A stretch of DNA of 64,000 bases, taken from contig NZ_JAABOK010000003.1 of assembly GCF_009928525.1 (NCBI RefSeq), forward strand, positions 372,001 to 436,000, read 5' to 3'. The notes under the pieces are model-generated. The model worked only from the letters and a program-made list of their open reading frames with translations. It was not told the origin of the DNA and searched no databases. Numbering within the stretch: the first letter of the stretch is position 1; the number at the start of each line of letters is the position of its first letter. This DNA comes from Chitinophaga solisilvae. Its GTDB lineage: Bacteria > Bacteroidota > Bacteroidia > Chitinophagales > Chitinophagaceae. The translations under genes were made by a program, and so were the position numbers. This document shows positions 18,831-26,943 of this stretch, in pieces.

Positions 18831-20222
18831 ATGAAGAAAAACGCATTCCAAGACTATCTACCCTTTATTTTTCTGGCGATAGTAGCAATAATTGGAATTT
18901 TTATTCCGGCTATCCCCAATTTTTCAGATGTAAGTAAATATAATACTGCTGACATCGCCTGGATTCTGGTTGCCTCTTCCCTGGTATTTCTGATGACTCC
19001 CGGTTTATCCTTCTTTTACGGAGGCATGGTAAACAGGAAGAATGTAATTTCTACCATGATGCAGAGCTTTATAGCCACAGGGCTGATCAGTGTGGTATGG
19101 GTAGTAGTTGGTTTCAGTCTGGCATTTGGAAAATCATATAATGGTATTATCGGTGACCCCACCACTTTTTTTATGTTCAGAAATGTAGGGTCGGGCGCCC
19201 CGTGGAGCCTGGCCCCCACTATTCCGCTGCTGCTGTTTGCGCTCTTCCAGATGAAGTTTGCCATTATTACGCCGGCGCTGGTAGTGGGTGCGGTAGCGGA
19301 AAGAATCCGTTTTACCTCTTATGTATTGTTTATGGTATTGTTCAGCTTACTGGTGTATGCGCCAATTGCGCATTGGACCTGGCATCCGGAGGGTATACTC
19401 TTCAAACTTGGTGTGCTGGACTTTGCCGGTGGTACCGTGGTACATATTTCTGCCGGTTGTGCAGCACTGGCGGGTGCGCTCGTACTGAAACGCAGGAAAG
19501 ATCATTTAGAGAAGAAAGAGCTGCAGCCTGCCAATATTCCTTTTGTACTGTTAGGTACCGGCCTGCTGTGGTTTGGCTGGTTCGGATTCAACGCCGGTTC
19601 TGCACTGGGCGCTAATGCCCTGGCTGCAACAGCCTTTGCAACCACTAACACGGCTACTGCTGCCGCTGGTTTGTCCTGGGTATTTTTTGATGTGCTGCGC
19701 GGAAGAAAACCGTCGGCGCTTGGTTTTTGTATCGGCGCAGTGGTAGGCCTTGTGGCTGTTACGCCTGCTGCCGGATTTGTTGCTATCCCGCAAAGTATAT
19801 TCATCGGATTTATTGCTGCCATTATCTCCAATGTGGCTGTACACTGGAAATCTAAAACCAGCATCGACGATACGCTGGATGTGTTCCCCTGCCACGGCCT
19901 GGGAGGTATGGTAGGTATGCTGCTCACCGGCATCTTTGCTACCAAAGCGATGAACGACGCCGGTAACAACGGCTGGCTTTACGGCAACTTTGAACTGTTC
20001 AAGAATCAGGTGCTGGGGTTATTGCTGGTGGTAAGCTACAGTTTTGTAGTATCGATGGGTATCTTCAAACTGATCAATTTTATACACCCGCTGCGCGTAT
20101 CGGAAGATGAAGAGGCACTTGGACTGGATCTTACGCAGCACAACGAAAACTATCACCCTGCATTGATGTCGGTTACCGGAACCGGCTCACTCAAAGAAGA
20201 GGATGAACTGGTTCATTCCTGA
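18831..20222 (+). CDS. amt: Ammonium transporter Amt
   Basis: The protein has 463 residues with about eleven transmembrane segments. Family marks: G-G-M-V-N-R-K-N in the first third, D-F-A-G-G-T-V-V-H-I-S-A-G carrying the first pore His, G-W-F-G-F-N-A-G-S, and P-C-H-G-L-G-G-M-V-G with the second pore His. It conducts ammonium or ammonia across the inner membrane. An outer-membrane barrel gene follows at 278 bases, a pairing that suggests joint nitrogen uptake. No PII (glnK) gene is adjacent, so the usual control partner must be elsewhere. The C-terminal tail is acidic. Confidence 0.97.
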   Translation: MKKNAFQDYLPFIFLAIVAIIGIFIPAIPNFSDVSKYNTADIAWILVASSLVFLMTPGLSFFYGGMVNRKNVISTMMQSFIATGLISVVWVVVGFSLAFGKSYNGIIGDPTTFFMFRNVGSGAPWSLAPTIPLLLFALFQMKFAIITPALVVGAVAERIRFTSYVLFMVLFSLLVYAPIAHWTWHPEGILFKLGVLDFAGGTVVHISAGCAALAGALVLKRRKDHLEKKELQPANIPFVLLGTGLLWFGWFGFNAGSALGANALAATAFATTNTATAAAGLSWVFFDVLRGRKPSALGFCIGAVVGLVAVTPAAGFVAIPQSIFIGFIAAIISNVAVHWKSKTSIDDTLDVFPCHGLGGMVGMLLTGIFATKAMNDAGNNGWLYGNFELFKNQVLGLLLVVSYSFVVSMGIFKLINFIHPLRVSEDEEALGLDLTQHNENYHPALMSVTGTGSLKEEDELVHS

Positions 20223-20295
20223 AAAGCACCTGCTTTATCAGTTTATAGTGAAAAAATGTTCTTTGAGTCCGATGCTGATCTGTATAAACTTTATT

Positions 20296-20320
20296 AAAAC
20301 GTAGCAACCATATACGTTTT
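20296..20320 (+). terminator. Possible terminator after amt
   Basis: A perfect 8-bp stem, AAAACGTA with TACGTTTT (20296-20303 with 20313-20320), closes a 9-base loop, and the 3' arm itself ends in T4. A second inverted repeat (20330-20341 with 20396-20407, 12 bp) follows. The low GC content makes termination uncertain. Confidence 0.4.
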
Positions 20321-20500
20321 GAAAGATCTGGAATGGATAATTAATAGCGATGTTGCTGTAACCGGTGAAACCTGCTGTTAAACTTACCGTTATTGATTAT
20401 CCATTCCTTCTATTCCTGCGCATGCACGCTCCCCAAAACAACACGCAAGAAAAGGCCGCATATCATTACTTACCATTTTATCAACCAAATTCATAAGTAC

Positions 20501-21583
20501 ATGAAACGAATGCTAACGACCTTATTCGCTTTGGGTAACGCTGCCGTTGCCTGGTCTCAATCTGCCGATTCCTTGCCGGCGCCGGGTTTCAGGTTATCCG
20601 GATCTGCTGATGTGTATTACAAGTATAACCTGAACAATAATTATACAGACAATAAAACCAGCTTCACCAATTCACATAATTCCTTTGAACTGGGTATGGT
20701 ATCACTCAAGGTGGAGCATGGGTTTAAGAAAGGAAGCATCGTGGCAGATGTGGGCTTTGGTAAAAGAGCCGGCGATTTTTCCTACAACGACGTACCGGCG
20801 CCTTCTACCGGCTTATCGATGGCAATTAAGCAGCTGTTTGTTTCTTATCAGCTGACAGAAAAAATTAAGCTGAGCCTCGGTAGCTACGCCACCCACGTGG
20901 GGTATGAGCTGGTAGATGCTTATCTGAACCGGAATTACAGCATGAGCTACATGTTCAGTTACGGCCCTTTTTTTCATACCGGGGTTAAGGCAGATATTAC
21001 ATTAACTTCTTCCCTGAGCGCTATGGTAGGCGTTTTTAATCCTACCGATCTTAAATCAGTCACCTTAAACAGTCATAAATATATCGGAGCGCAATTAGGT
21101 TTTGCGCCTGCAGAAACGCCTGTGAAGTTATACCTCAACTACCTGGAGGGCAAGGATACGCTGGGAGTGCAGAATCATCAGGCAGATGTGGTAGCTACCT
21201 ATCAGGTTAACAAAGTGCTGGGGCTGGGATATAATGGTACCTACAGTACCTACCTGGACACCCGCACCAGCAAAGAAGAGCGTAGTAACGTCAGCTGGTG
21301 GGGATCAGCGCTGTATGTGAATTGTGATTTTACGGATAAATTCGGACTTACGGTGCGTGGGGAATATTTCAGTGATAAGGATGGACTGAAAGTTTTTGGG
21401 GCAGTGCCTGCTGGTGGTGATGTTATTGCAGGTACCTTGTCATTTTCCTATAAGGCAGGAAACCTGACTATTATTCCGGAATTCAGGTTGGATAAGGCTT
21501 CTGCGGATATTTTTACCAGATCTGGCGGCAGCCCTTCCCGGATTACTTCTAATGTTTTGCTGGCGGCTGTGTATCATTTCTAG
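20501..21583 (+). CDS. Outer-membrane beta-barrel protein (porin-like) next to amt
   Basis: The protein has 360 residues from the ATG at 20501, which starts the signal peptide (MKRMLTTLFALG, ending A-W-S-Q); 36 further codons upstream are open but lack signal character. The mature part is a run of amphipathic strands, starting L-S-G-S-A-D-V-Y-Y-K-Y-N and ending in an aromatic residue (V-Y-H-F), as barrels do. It resembles the Bacteroidota porin-like barrels (BBP2-type) often found beside ammonium transporters. Passage of small nitrogen compounds is inferred from context only. Confidence 0.75.
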   Translation: MKRMLTTLFALGNAAVAWSQSADSLPAPGFRLSGSADVYYKYNLNNNYTDNKTSFTNSHNSFELGMVSLKVEHGFKKGSIVADVGFGKRAGDFSYNDVPAPSTGLSMAIKQLFVSYQLTEKIKLSLGSYATHVGYELVDAYLNRNYSMSYMFSYGPFFHTGVKADITLTSSLSAMVGVFNPTDLKSVTLNSHKYIGAQLGFAPAETPVKLYLNYLEGKDTLGVQNHQADVVATYQVNKVLGLGYNGTYSTYLDTRTSKEERSNVSWWGSALYVNCDFTDKFGLTVRGEYFSDKDGLKVFGAVPAGGDVIAGTLSFSYKAGNLTIIPEFRLDKASADIFTRSGGSPSRITSNVLLAAVYHF

Positions 21584-21638
21584 TATTTACAAGGGCTCGT
21601 ATATATTGAAAGAATAGCAACGGAAACCTCAACCGGAG

Positions 21639-21661
21639 AACCATCCAGACGGATGGTTTTT
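21639..21661 (+). terminator. Intrinsic terminator after the barrel gene
   Basis: An 8-bp stem AACCATCC / GGATGGTT (21639-21646 with 21651-21658) has a 4-base loop and is followed by T's to 21661. Confidence 0.7.
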
Positions 21662-21735
21662 CCCGTCAGTATATTTGTCCCATTCGATTTTCATCATAAC
21701 TTCATGTGCATTATCTTGCTATAAAAACAAAAGCG

Positions 21736-22395
21736 ATGTTACAACCTTCCACGTTGAAATTTTTGAAATCACTCAGGCTGAATAATAACAAGGTGTGGTT
21801 TGACGAGCATAGAGAGGCCTACCTGACAGCGAAAACTGATTTTGAGAATATGGTACAGCAGCTGATAGATGGTATGGCGAAACAGGACCCTGCGATGGCA
21901 GGTCTGCAGCTGAAAGACTGTGTTTTTCGTATATATAAGGACGTTAGGTTCTCAAAAGATAAAACGCCTTATAAGGCACACCTCGCCGCCTCGTTTCAAT
22001 CCGGCGGAAAGAAATCTACGCTGGCAGGTTATTACTTTCACCTGGAACCGGGCGGCAACAGCTTCGCCGGGGGCGGCCTGTGGATGCCACCTGCACCGCA
22101 GCTGAAAAAAGTGCGGCAGGAAATAGACTATAACTTCGAGGAATTTGAACAAATCATTTCCGGTAAGGAGTTTATCAGGCACTTTGGTAAAATTGAAGGA
22201 GAAGCCCTGAAAACGGTCCCCCAGGGTTATCAGGCCGACAACCCCGCCATTGCTTACCTCAAATTAAAAAGCCTCCTGATGTCTCATCCGTTCACTGATG
22301 ATGCCTGCGTACAGCCTTCCCTGGTAAGGGATATTTTGAAATCATTTTCACTGATGCAACCCGTTATTCAATTCCTGAACAGGGCCATGGACTGA
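21736..22395 (+). CDS. DUF2461 domain protein
   Basis: The protein has 219 residues from the ATG at 21736; an upstream in-frame ATG at 21706 adds ten residues not typical of the family. The DUF2461 (TIGR02453) pattern is clear: L-K-F-L-K-S-L-R-L-N-N-N-K-V-W-F-D-E-H-R near the start, R-I-Y-K-D-V-R-F-S-K-D-K-T-P-Y-K in the middle, then Y-Y-F-H-L-E-P-G-G with G-G-G-L-W-M-P. It is a widespread cytoplasmic family of unknown function. It converges with a small hypothetical gene across a long hairpin. Confidence 0.9.
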   Translation: MLQPSTLKFLKSLRLNNNKVWFDEHREAYLTAKTDFENMVQQLIDGMAKQDPAMAGLQLKDCVFRIYKDVRFSKDKTPYKAHLAASFQSGGKKSTLAGYYFHLEPGGNSFAGGGLWMPPAPQLKKVRQEIDYNFEEFEQIISGKEFIRHFGKIEGEALKTVPQGYQADNPAIAYLKLKSLLMSHPFTDDACVQPSLVRDILKSFSLMQPVIQFLNRAMD

Positions 22396-22404
22396 GTTTG
22401 TTTT

Positions 22405-22518
22405 TTTATTTACTTATTTGAGATTTGGTCATTTGAAATGCGGCGGAAATGCTTAGAACAATATCCGCTGTTATCTCAGCTGCATTTCAAATGAATAAAT
22501 CTCAAATAAACAAATAAA
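22405..22518. repeat. Long inverted repeat with octamer arms, related to 15374-15470
   Basis: Arms 22405-22441 and 22482-22518 (37 bases) are complementary at all but about four positions. The outer arms contain the octamer TTTATTTG and the shared core TTATTTGAGATTT. The inner region carries a shorter stem (GCGGA/TCCGC). It fills the gap between two convergent genes, like the element at 15374. Confidence 0.8.
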
Positions 22519-22526
22519 CAAATGAA

Positions 22527-22778
22527 TCAGTTTTTGTGGATGAGAAATTCGAACGGACGAGCCTTCCGGTTCTTTAACAGGTTTTCTTTATCCGTACGCG
22601 CATGGGCAAAGCGCTGATTATACACATTAGCCACCTCAATAATAGGAATGATTCCATCCAGTGTATCCTGCTGATCAACGATGTTCATTATACGGGATAC
22701 CTGTGAGGAGAAATTTGTGCTCCACTCTTCGGTAAACTTGTGCATTAACAAAAGCTCACGATTGGTGTTGGTTTTCAT
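22527..22778 (-). CDS. Small hypothetical protein, 83 residues
   Basis: Not recognised. The composition looks like a real protein: helical, charged, with Q-V-S-R-I-M-N-I-V-D-Q-Q-D and a basic segment N-R-K-A-R-P near the C-terminus; no signal peptide or membrane segment. The stop lies 8 bases from the long hairpin at 22405-22518, the same arrangement as the other genes ended by such elements, which supports it being expressed. It could be a short cytoplasmic or phage-like protein; no function is proposed. Confidence 0.6.
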   Translation of the reverse strand: MKTNTNRELLLMHKFTEEWSTNFSSQVSRIMNIVDQQDTLDGIIPIIEVANVYNQRFAHARTDKENLLKNRKARPFEFLIHKN

Positions 22779-23094
22779 AGGATTAAAGGGTGTTTTCTGA
22801 TTAGAAAATAACGAAAATACTCTGCATCACTCTAAAATTGGACTACTCTTTTTGCAAAAAGCTTAGTTGGCATAGGATTATTACTTTCAAAATTGGATTT
22901 TATAAACCACAAATCAATACTACTTCCGTGTAATTTTTACACTTTGAATGTTATGGTTTTATGAAAAGTGTAAAAAAAAGCAAGCGGTAAGACGCTTGCT
23001 TTTAATGAGTTATGAATTTGTTTTCGTATAGTCATATACGATGGATACGTTTACAGGTCATTAGAGGCCCTAATTACATAGCACAACAGTATGA
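22779..23094. other. Intergenic region upstream of the small hypothetical gene
   Basis: 316 AT-rich bases between two minus-strand genes. It contains the asd terminator (22976-23003). The short motif AAAATTGGA occurs twice (near 22830 and 22890). No other gene was seen. Confidence 0.5.
22976..23003 (-). terminator. Intrinsic terminator of asd
   Basis: A perfect 11-bp stem (22976-22986 with 22993-23003) has a 6-base loop. On the minus strand a run of eight T's overlaps the end of the stem. Confidence 0.85.
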
Positions 23095-24084
23095 TTATAA
23101 CCAGTTTTTTTGCTGCAAATATTCTGCAATCTGCACCGCATTAGTTGCAGCGCCCTTACGCAGATTGTCTGCCACAATCCACATATTCACGGTGTTAGGC
23201 TGCGTTTCGTCCCTGCGGATACGGCCAACGAATACCTCGTCTTTATCATGCGCATCCTTCGGCATCGGGTACAATGCCCTGGAAGGATCATCTACCACTA
23301 TAACACCCGGCGTCTGTGCCAGTAAGCCGCGTACATCGTTTACCTCGTATGCATTTTCGAATTCGATGTTTACAGATTCGCTGTGGCCGCCCATAACTGG
23401 TATACGTACAGTCGTGGCCGTTACCAGGATCTGGTCATCGCCCATAATTTTCTTCGTCTCATTCACCATCTTCATCTCTTCTTTCGTATAGCCGTTATCG
23501 AGAAATACATCGATCTGGGGAATAACGTTGAGATCTATCGGGTAAGCATAGGCCATTTCGCCGCTGATACCCTGTCTTTCGTTCATGAGCTGGGTAACAG
23601 CCTTCACGCCGGTACCGGTTACTGACTGATAGGTGGATACCACTACCCTTTTGATTTTATATTTTTCATGCAGTGGTTTTAGTACCAGCACCATCTGGAT
23701 GGTAGAGCAGTTAGGGTTGGCAATGATTTTATCTTCCTGAGTCAGTGCAGCGCCGTTTACTTCAGGCACCACCAGCTTTTTGGAAGGGTCCATTCTCCAG
23801 GCGCTGGAGTTATCGATTACAGTAATACCTGCAGCCGCAAACTTAGGCGCCCATTCCAGGGAAGTGCTGCCGCCGGCAGAGAAAATAGCTACGTTAGGCT
23901 GCATGGAAATAGCCGTATCAGCACTCACCACCTTCCACTGCTTGCCCTTAAATGTTACTTCCTTACCAACGGACTTCTCAGAAGCCACGGGAATCAATTC
24001 AGTGACGGGGAAATTTCTTTCCGTTAACACCTGTAACATTTTTGAGCCTACCAGTCCGGTAGCTCCTACTACGGCAACTTTCAT
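23095..24084 (-). CDS. asd: Aspartate-semialdehyde dehydrogenase
   Basis: The protein has 329 residues, normal length. It reduces beta-aspartyl phosphate to aspartate semialdehyde with NADPH, the branch point to lysine/diaminopimelate, threonine and methionine. Seen: N-terminal Rossmann motif G-A-T-G-L-V-G-S; the catalytic Cys in N-P-N-C-S-T-I-Q; the substrate-binding Q-S-V-T-G-T-G; and the active-site His in M-G-G-H-S-E-S-V. It appears monocistronic. A TAATTTTG box on the minus strand (24114-24121) suits a promoter about 30 bases before the start, without a clear -33 box. Confidence 0.97.
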   Translation of the reverse strand: MKVAVVGATGLVGSKMLQVLTERNFPVTELIPVASEKSVGKEVTFKGKQWKVVSADTAISMQPNVAIFSAGGSTSLEWAPKFAAAGITVIDNSSAWRMDPSKKLVVPEVNGAALTQEDKIIANPNCSTIQMVLVLKPLHEKYKIKRVVVSTYQSVTGTGVKAVTQLMNERQGISGEMAYAYPIDLNVIPQIDVFLDNGYTKEEMKMVNETKKIMGDDQILVTATTVRIPVMGGHSESVNIEFENAYEVNDVRGLLAQTPGVIVVDDPSRALYPMPKDAHDKDEVFVGRIRRDETQPNTVNMWIVADNLRKGAATNAVQIAEYLQQKNWL

Positions 24085-24232
24085 TTTGTTTTACATTTTA
24101 AATTTTGGAGACCCAAAATTAATATATACAACCCTCTTTTCATAGTAAAGTGATTTATTTATTCCATTAAGATGTAATTAACATCCGGACACGTTAATAT
24201 CAGTATGTTTGAATACCCCAAAAATGTAAAAT

Positions 24233-25927
24233 ATGTTACTGACCATTGTTTGCTGGATGGCGGCTTGTCTGCCAGTTCCCGATACTACCCGGCCCCACAT
24301 CTATGATGCCGTGATTCACGAGATAATGCCTAAACCAACACCCGTAGCCGGACTGCCTCCGTTCGAATATATAGAGCTGCGGAATAGCAGCACTCATACA
24401 CTGCAGCTGCACTACTGGCGCCTGGTTATAAATAAACGGGAAGCCGTGCTGCCGGCCTGTCTGCTGCCGCCGGATAGTATGGTGGTATTGTGCGCTCCTG
24501 CTGCGGCAGACAGCTTTCATATTCCCAATGTGCTGGCGGTTGACCGCTTCCCTGCACTGACAGATGATTCCGGCACTGTAGCGCTGTATAATGCCTCCCG
24601 GCAGGTGATGCACGCAGTGGCCTATCAGCAGCACTGGTACGGACAAACGAAAAAGGCCGGTGGTGGTTACAGCCTGGAAATGAAAGATGTGTCCCTGCCC
24701 TGCTCCGGCCGGCTTAACTGGCAGCCCTCCCTGGCAGCCGCCGGAGGCACTCCCGGCCGCTATAATACAGTGGCAGAAAAAATAACAGATGCCACCAGGC
24801 CGGATCTGTATTTTACAGAGATGCCCGACAGTATTCACCTGATATTGCACTTCAGTAAAACACTGGATAGTGCCGTGGCTGCAAATCCGTTACGGTACAA
24901 CATAACAGGTGCCTCCATAAAATCCGCGACGGTCATCCCTCCGCTTTTCAAACAGGTACTACTGGAACTGGCCGCTCCGGTTGGTACTGCTGTTTGTAAC
25001 CTGACTGCTACCGGTGTTACCGATTGTACAGGCAATGAAAGCCTCCTGCAAAACAACCTGTCATTTGCCCGCCCGCAGATGCCTGCACCGGCGGATGTTG
25101 TCATCAGCGAACTACTGTTTAATGCGCCTTCCGGCGTTCCGGAATTCATAGAGGTGTATAACCGCAGTAACAAGGCGATAGATGCCGGACAGCTGCGCCT
25201 GTGCGCCAGAAAGACAGACGGCAGTCCCGGGCCTGTAAAGAAAATAACTGCCGGCAGCCGTATCCTGATGCCAGGTCAATACCTGGCCTGTACTACCGCG
25301 GCGGATCAGCTTTGCGATTACTACATATGCCGGCAACGGCAACAGATACAGGAAACAGGCAGCCTGCCTTCCATGCCTGCGGCGGCAGGAGCATTGCTGC
25401 TGCTGCGGGCAGACAGCCAGGTGATAGACGCCGTACAATACACAGCGGCCATGCACCTGGAACTGGCTACACAACAGAAAGGCGTATCGCTGGAAAGACT
25501 GGATAATAATAAACCGGCAGCGGAGCCGGGTAATTGGTTGTCTGCCGCAGGAACAGCGGGTTACGCAACGCCCGGTTATGAAAACTCGCAACAATGGCGG
25601 GAAGCGGATACTTTTGTTTCCCTGACGCCGGCGCTCTTCTCGCCCGACAACGACGGTACTGATGATGAAGCCCGGCTCACCTATCAGCTACCGGAGCCCG
25701 GATGGATTGGCAATGTGACAGTTTTTGACGCTGGTGGCAGGCCCGTACGCTATCTTGCCAGAAATATCATGCTCGGAAATAAAGGTTGTATGACCTGGAA
25801 CGGAGTTGGAGAAAATGCAGTACTTTTGCCGCCAGGGATTTATATATTTTTAATAGAGATATTTAACCTCAAAGGCCGGGTGAAACGCTGGAAACAGAGT
25901 CTGGTCATGGCACGAAAGTTGAGTTGA
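24233..25927 (+). CDS. Secreted lamin-tail-domain protein with FlgD/CHU_C-like C-terminus
   Basis: The protein has 564 residues. The N-terminus is a short hydrophobic signal (MLLTIVCWMAACLPV; a Cys at 12 could be a lipobox, but the context is poor). Two lamin-tail (LTD) domains are visible: one near residues 25-150 with F-E-Y-I-E-L-R-N-S-S and one near 290-430 with P-E-F-I-E-V-Y-N-R-S-N. Between them lies an Ig-like segment (I-H-L-I-L-H-F-S-K-T-L-D). The last 90 residues (L-F-S-P-D-N-D-G-T-D-D-E-A then G-I-Y-I-F-L-I-E) resemble FlgD-Ig/CHU_C modules used by type IX cargo. Exported Bacteroidota proteins of this type have no fixed role; surface or nuclease-associated functions are possible. Confidence 0.8.
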   Translation: MLLTIVCWMAACLPVPDTTRPHIYDAVIHEIMPKPTPVAGLPPFEYIELRNSSTHTLQLHYWRLVINKREAVLPACLLPPDSMVVLCAPAAADSFHIPNVLAVDRFPALTDDSGTVALYNASRQVMHAVAYQQHWYGQTKKAGGGYSLEMKDVSLPCSGRLNWQPSLAAAGGTPGRYNTVAEKITDATRPDLYFTEMPDSIHLILHFSKTLDSAVAANPLRYNITGASIKSATVIPPLFKQVLLELAAPVGTAVCNLTATGVTDCTGNESLLQNNLSFARPQMPAPADVVISELLFNAPSGVPEFIEVYNRSNKAIDAGQLRLCARKTDGSPGPVKKITAGSRILMPGQYLACTTAADQLCDYYICRQRQQIQETGSLPSMPAAAGALLLLRADSQVIDAVQYTAAMHLELATQQKGVSLERLDNNKPAAEPGNWLSAAGTAGYATPGYENSQQWREADTFVSLTPALFSPDNDGTDDEARLTYQLPEPGWIGNVTVFDAGGRPVRYLARNIMLGNKGCMTWNGVGENAVLLPPGIYIFLIEIFNLKGRVKRWKQSLVMARKLS

Positions 25928-25993
25928 TGCCAGCCCCTTGCTAATGGCATTTTTTTGTGAAAATTTGTCAGCGGGCAATCTATTATAATTATT

Positions 25994-26001
25994 TATATTT
26001 G
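25994..26001 (+). promoter_or_regulatory. Predicted -7 box for the DUF5606 gene
   Basis: TATATTTG matches TAnnTTTG exactly, 20 bases before the ATG at 26022. The nearest TTTG upstream (25964) is 26 bases away, outside the usual spacing. Confidence 0.4.
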
Positions 26002-26021
26002 CGCTTCCTAAAAATTTGAAC

Positions 26022-26684
26022 ATGCAGTACAGAGAAATTGTTGCAGTAACCGGATTGGGCGGTTTGTTTCAGTTAATTGCCAGTAAACAAGATGGCGCCA
26101 TCGTTAGGTCACTGGAAGATAAAAGTACAAGGTTTGTATCTTCCCGCGTGCATAATTTTACTCCACTGGAAAGTATTGAAGTTTTCACCACCGGCGAGAA
26201 CGTAAACCTGGCAGAAGTTTTCAAAGCTATGGAGGAAAAAGCAGGTGCTTTCCCACCGGCTGATGGTAAAGCTGATAATAATGCTATCAAAGCTTATTTC
26301 AAGAACGTATTTCCTGAATTCGATGAAGACAGGGTATATGTGAGCGATATGAAGAAAATGGTGAAATGGTTCGGTATCCTCAAAGCAAATGATCTGCTGA
26401 AATTTGAGGAAATCCTGGCCGACGGTGAGGAAGAAGTTGAAGAGGTAGCTGAAGAAGCTGCACCAGTTGCGGAGAAAAAGAAAAAAGCCGCACCGGCTGC
26501 TGATGCTGCTGAAGAAGCTACAGAAGAAAAACCAAAGAAACCACGCGCCAAAAAAGCGGCTGCTGAAGAAGGTGCTGAAGAGAAACCTAAGAAAGCAAAA
26601 GCTAAAAAAGAAGACGCGCCAGCTGCTGAAGGTGAAGAACCTAAAAAAGTAGCCAAACCTCGCAAGAAAAAAACCGAAGAATAA
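26022..26684 (+). CDS. DUF5606 protein with a histone-like K/A/E/P-rich tail
   Basis: The protein has 220 residues from the ATG at 26022. The first 130 residues form a compact domain (M-Q-Y-R-E-I-V-A-V-T-G-L-G-G-L-F and Y-V-S-D-M-K-K-M-V-K-W-F) that I recognise as the Bacteroidota DUF5606 family, function unknown. The remaining 90 residues are low complexity: acidic E-E runs, then blocks such as K-K-P-R-A-K-K-A-A-A-E-E, like histone H1 or the tails of some bacterial nucleoid proteins. Nucleic-acid or ribosome association is possible but not shown. A long octamer hairpin follows the gene. Confidence 0.85.
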   Translation: MQYREIVAVTGLGGLFQLIASKQDGAIVRSLEDKSTRFVSSRVHNFTPLESIEVFTTGENVNLAEVFKAMEEKAGAFPPADGKADNNAIKAYFKNVFPEFDEDRVYVSDMKKMVKWFGILKANDLLKFEEILADGEEEVEEVAEEAAPVAEKKKKAAPAADAAEEATEEKPKKPRAKKAAAEEGAEEKPKKAKAKKEDAPAAEGEEPKKVAKPRKKKTEE

Positions 26685-26710
26685 TGATCATTTGAGATTT
26701 ATTCATTTAG

Positions 26711-26798
26711 TTATTTGAGATTTAAAAAAATGCAGCGGAGATTTAAATTATGAATTAAGAATTTAAATCTCTGCTGCATTTTTCAAAATCTCAAATAA
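26711..26798. repeat. Long inverted repeat, third member of the octamer-arm family
   Basis: Arms 26711-26748 and 26761-26798 (38 bases) differ at three positions; the loop is 12 bases. The arm starts TTATTTGAGATTT like the other members. The flank at 26801-26822 is identical to 15457-15478, and the stretch just before the element (26690-26709) matches part of the 22482-22518 arm. It lies after the DUF5606 gene, where it may end transcription. Confidence 0.85.
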
Positions 26799-26820
26799 TA
26801 AAATAACCAAATAACTAAAT

Positions 26821-26870
26821 AATCCAGGCTTCTGTGTCACCGGTATTTCCGGTTACCAGGAGCCTGGATT
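26821..26870 (+). terminator. Second hairpin after the DUF5606 gene
   Basis: A 10-bp perfect outer stem (26821-26830 with 26861-26870) encloses an inner ACCGG/CCGGT stem. Little T-tract follows. It may be a terminator or a 5' leader structure of the M3 peptidase gene. Confidence 0.4.
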
Positions 26871-26943
26871 GTTTACAAAATGTGCTGCCGGAAACTTAAA
26901 AATCAGTAATTTCCAAATTCCGGAAATCCGAAAACAATTAATT

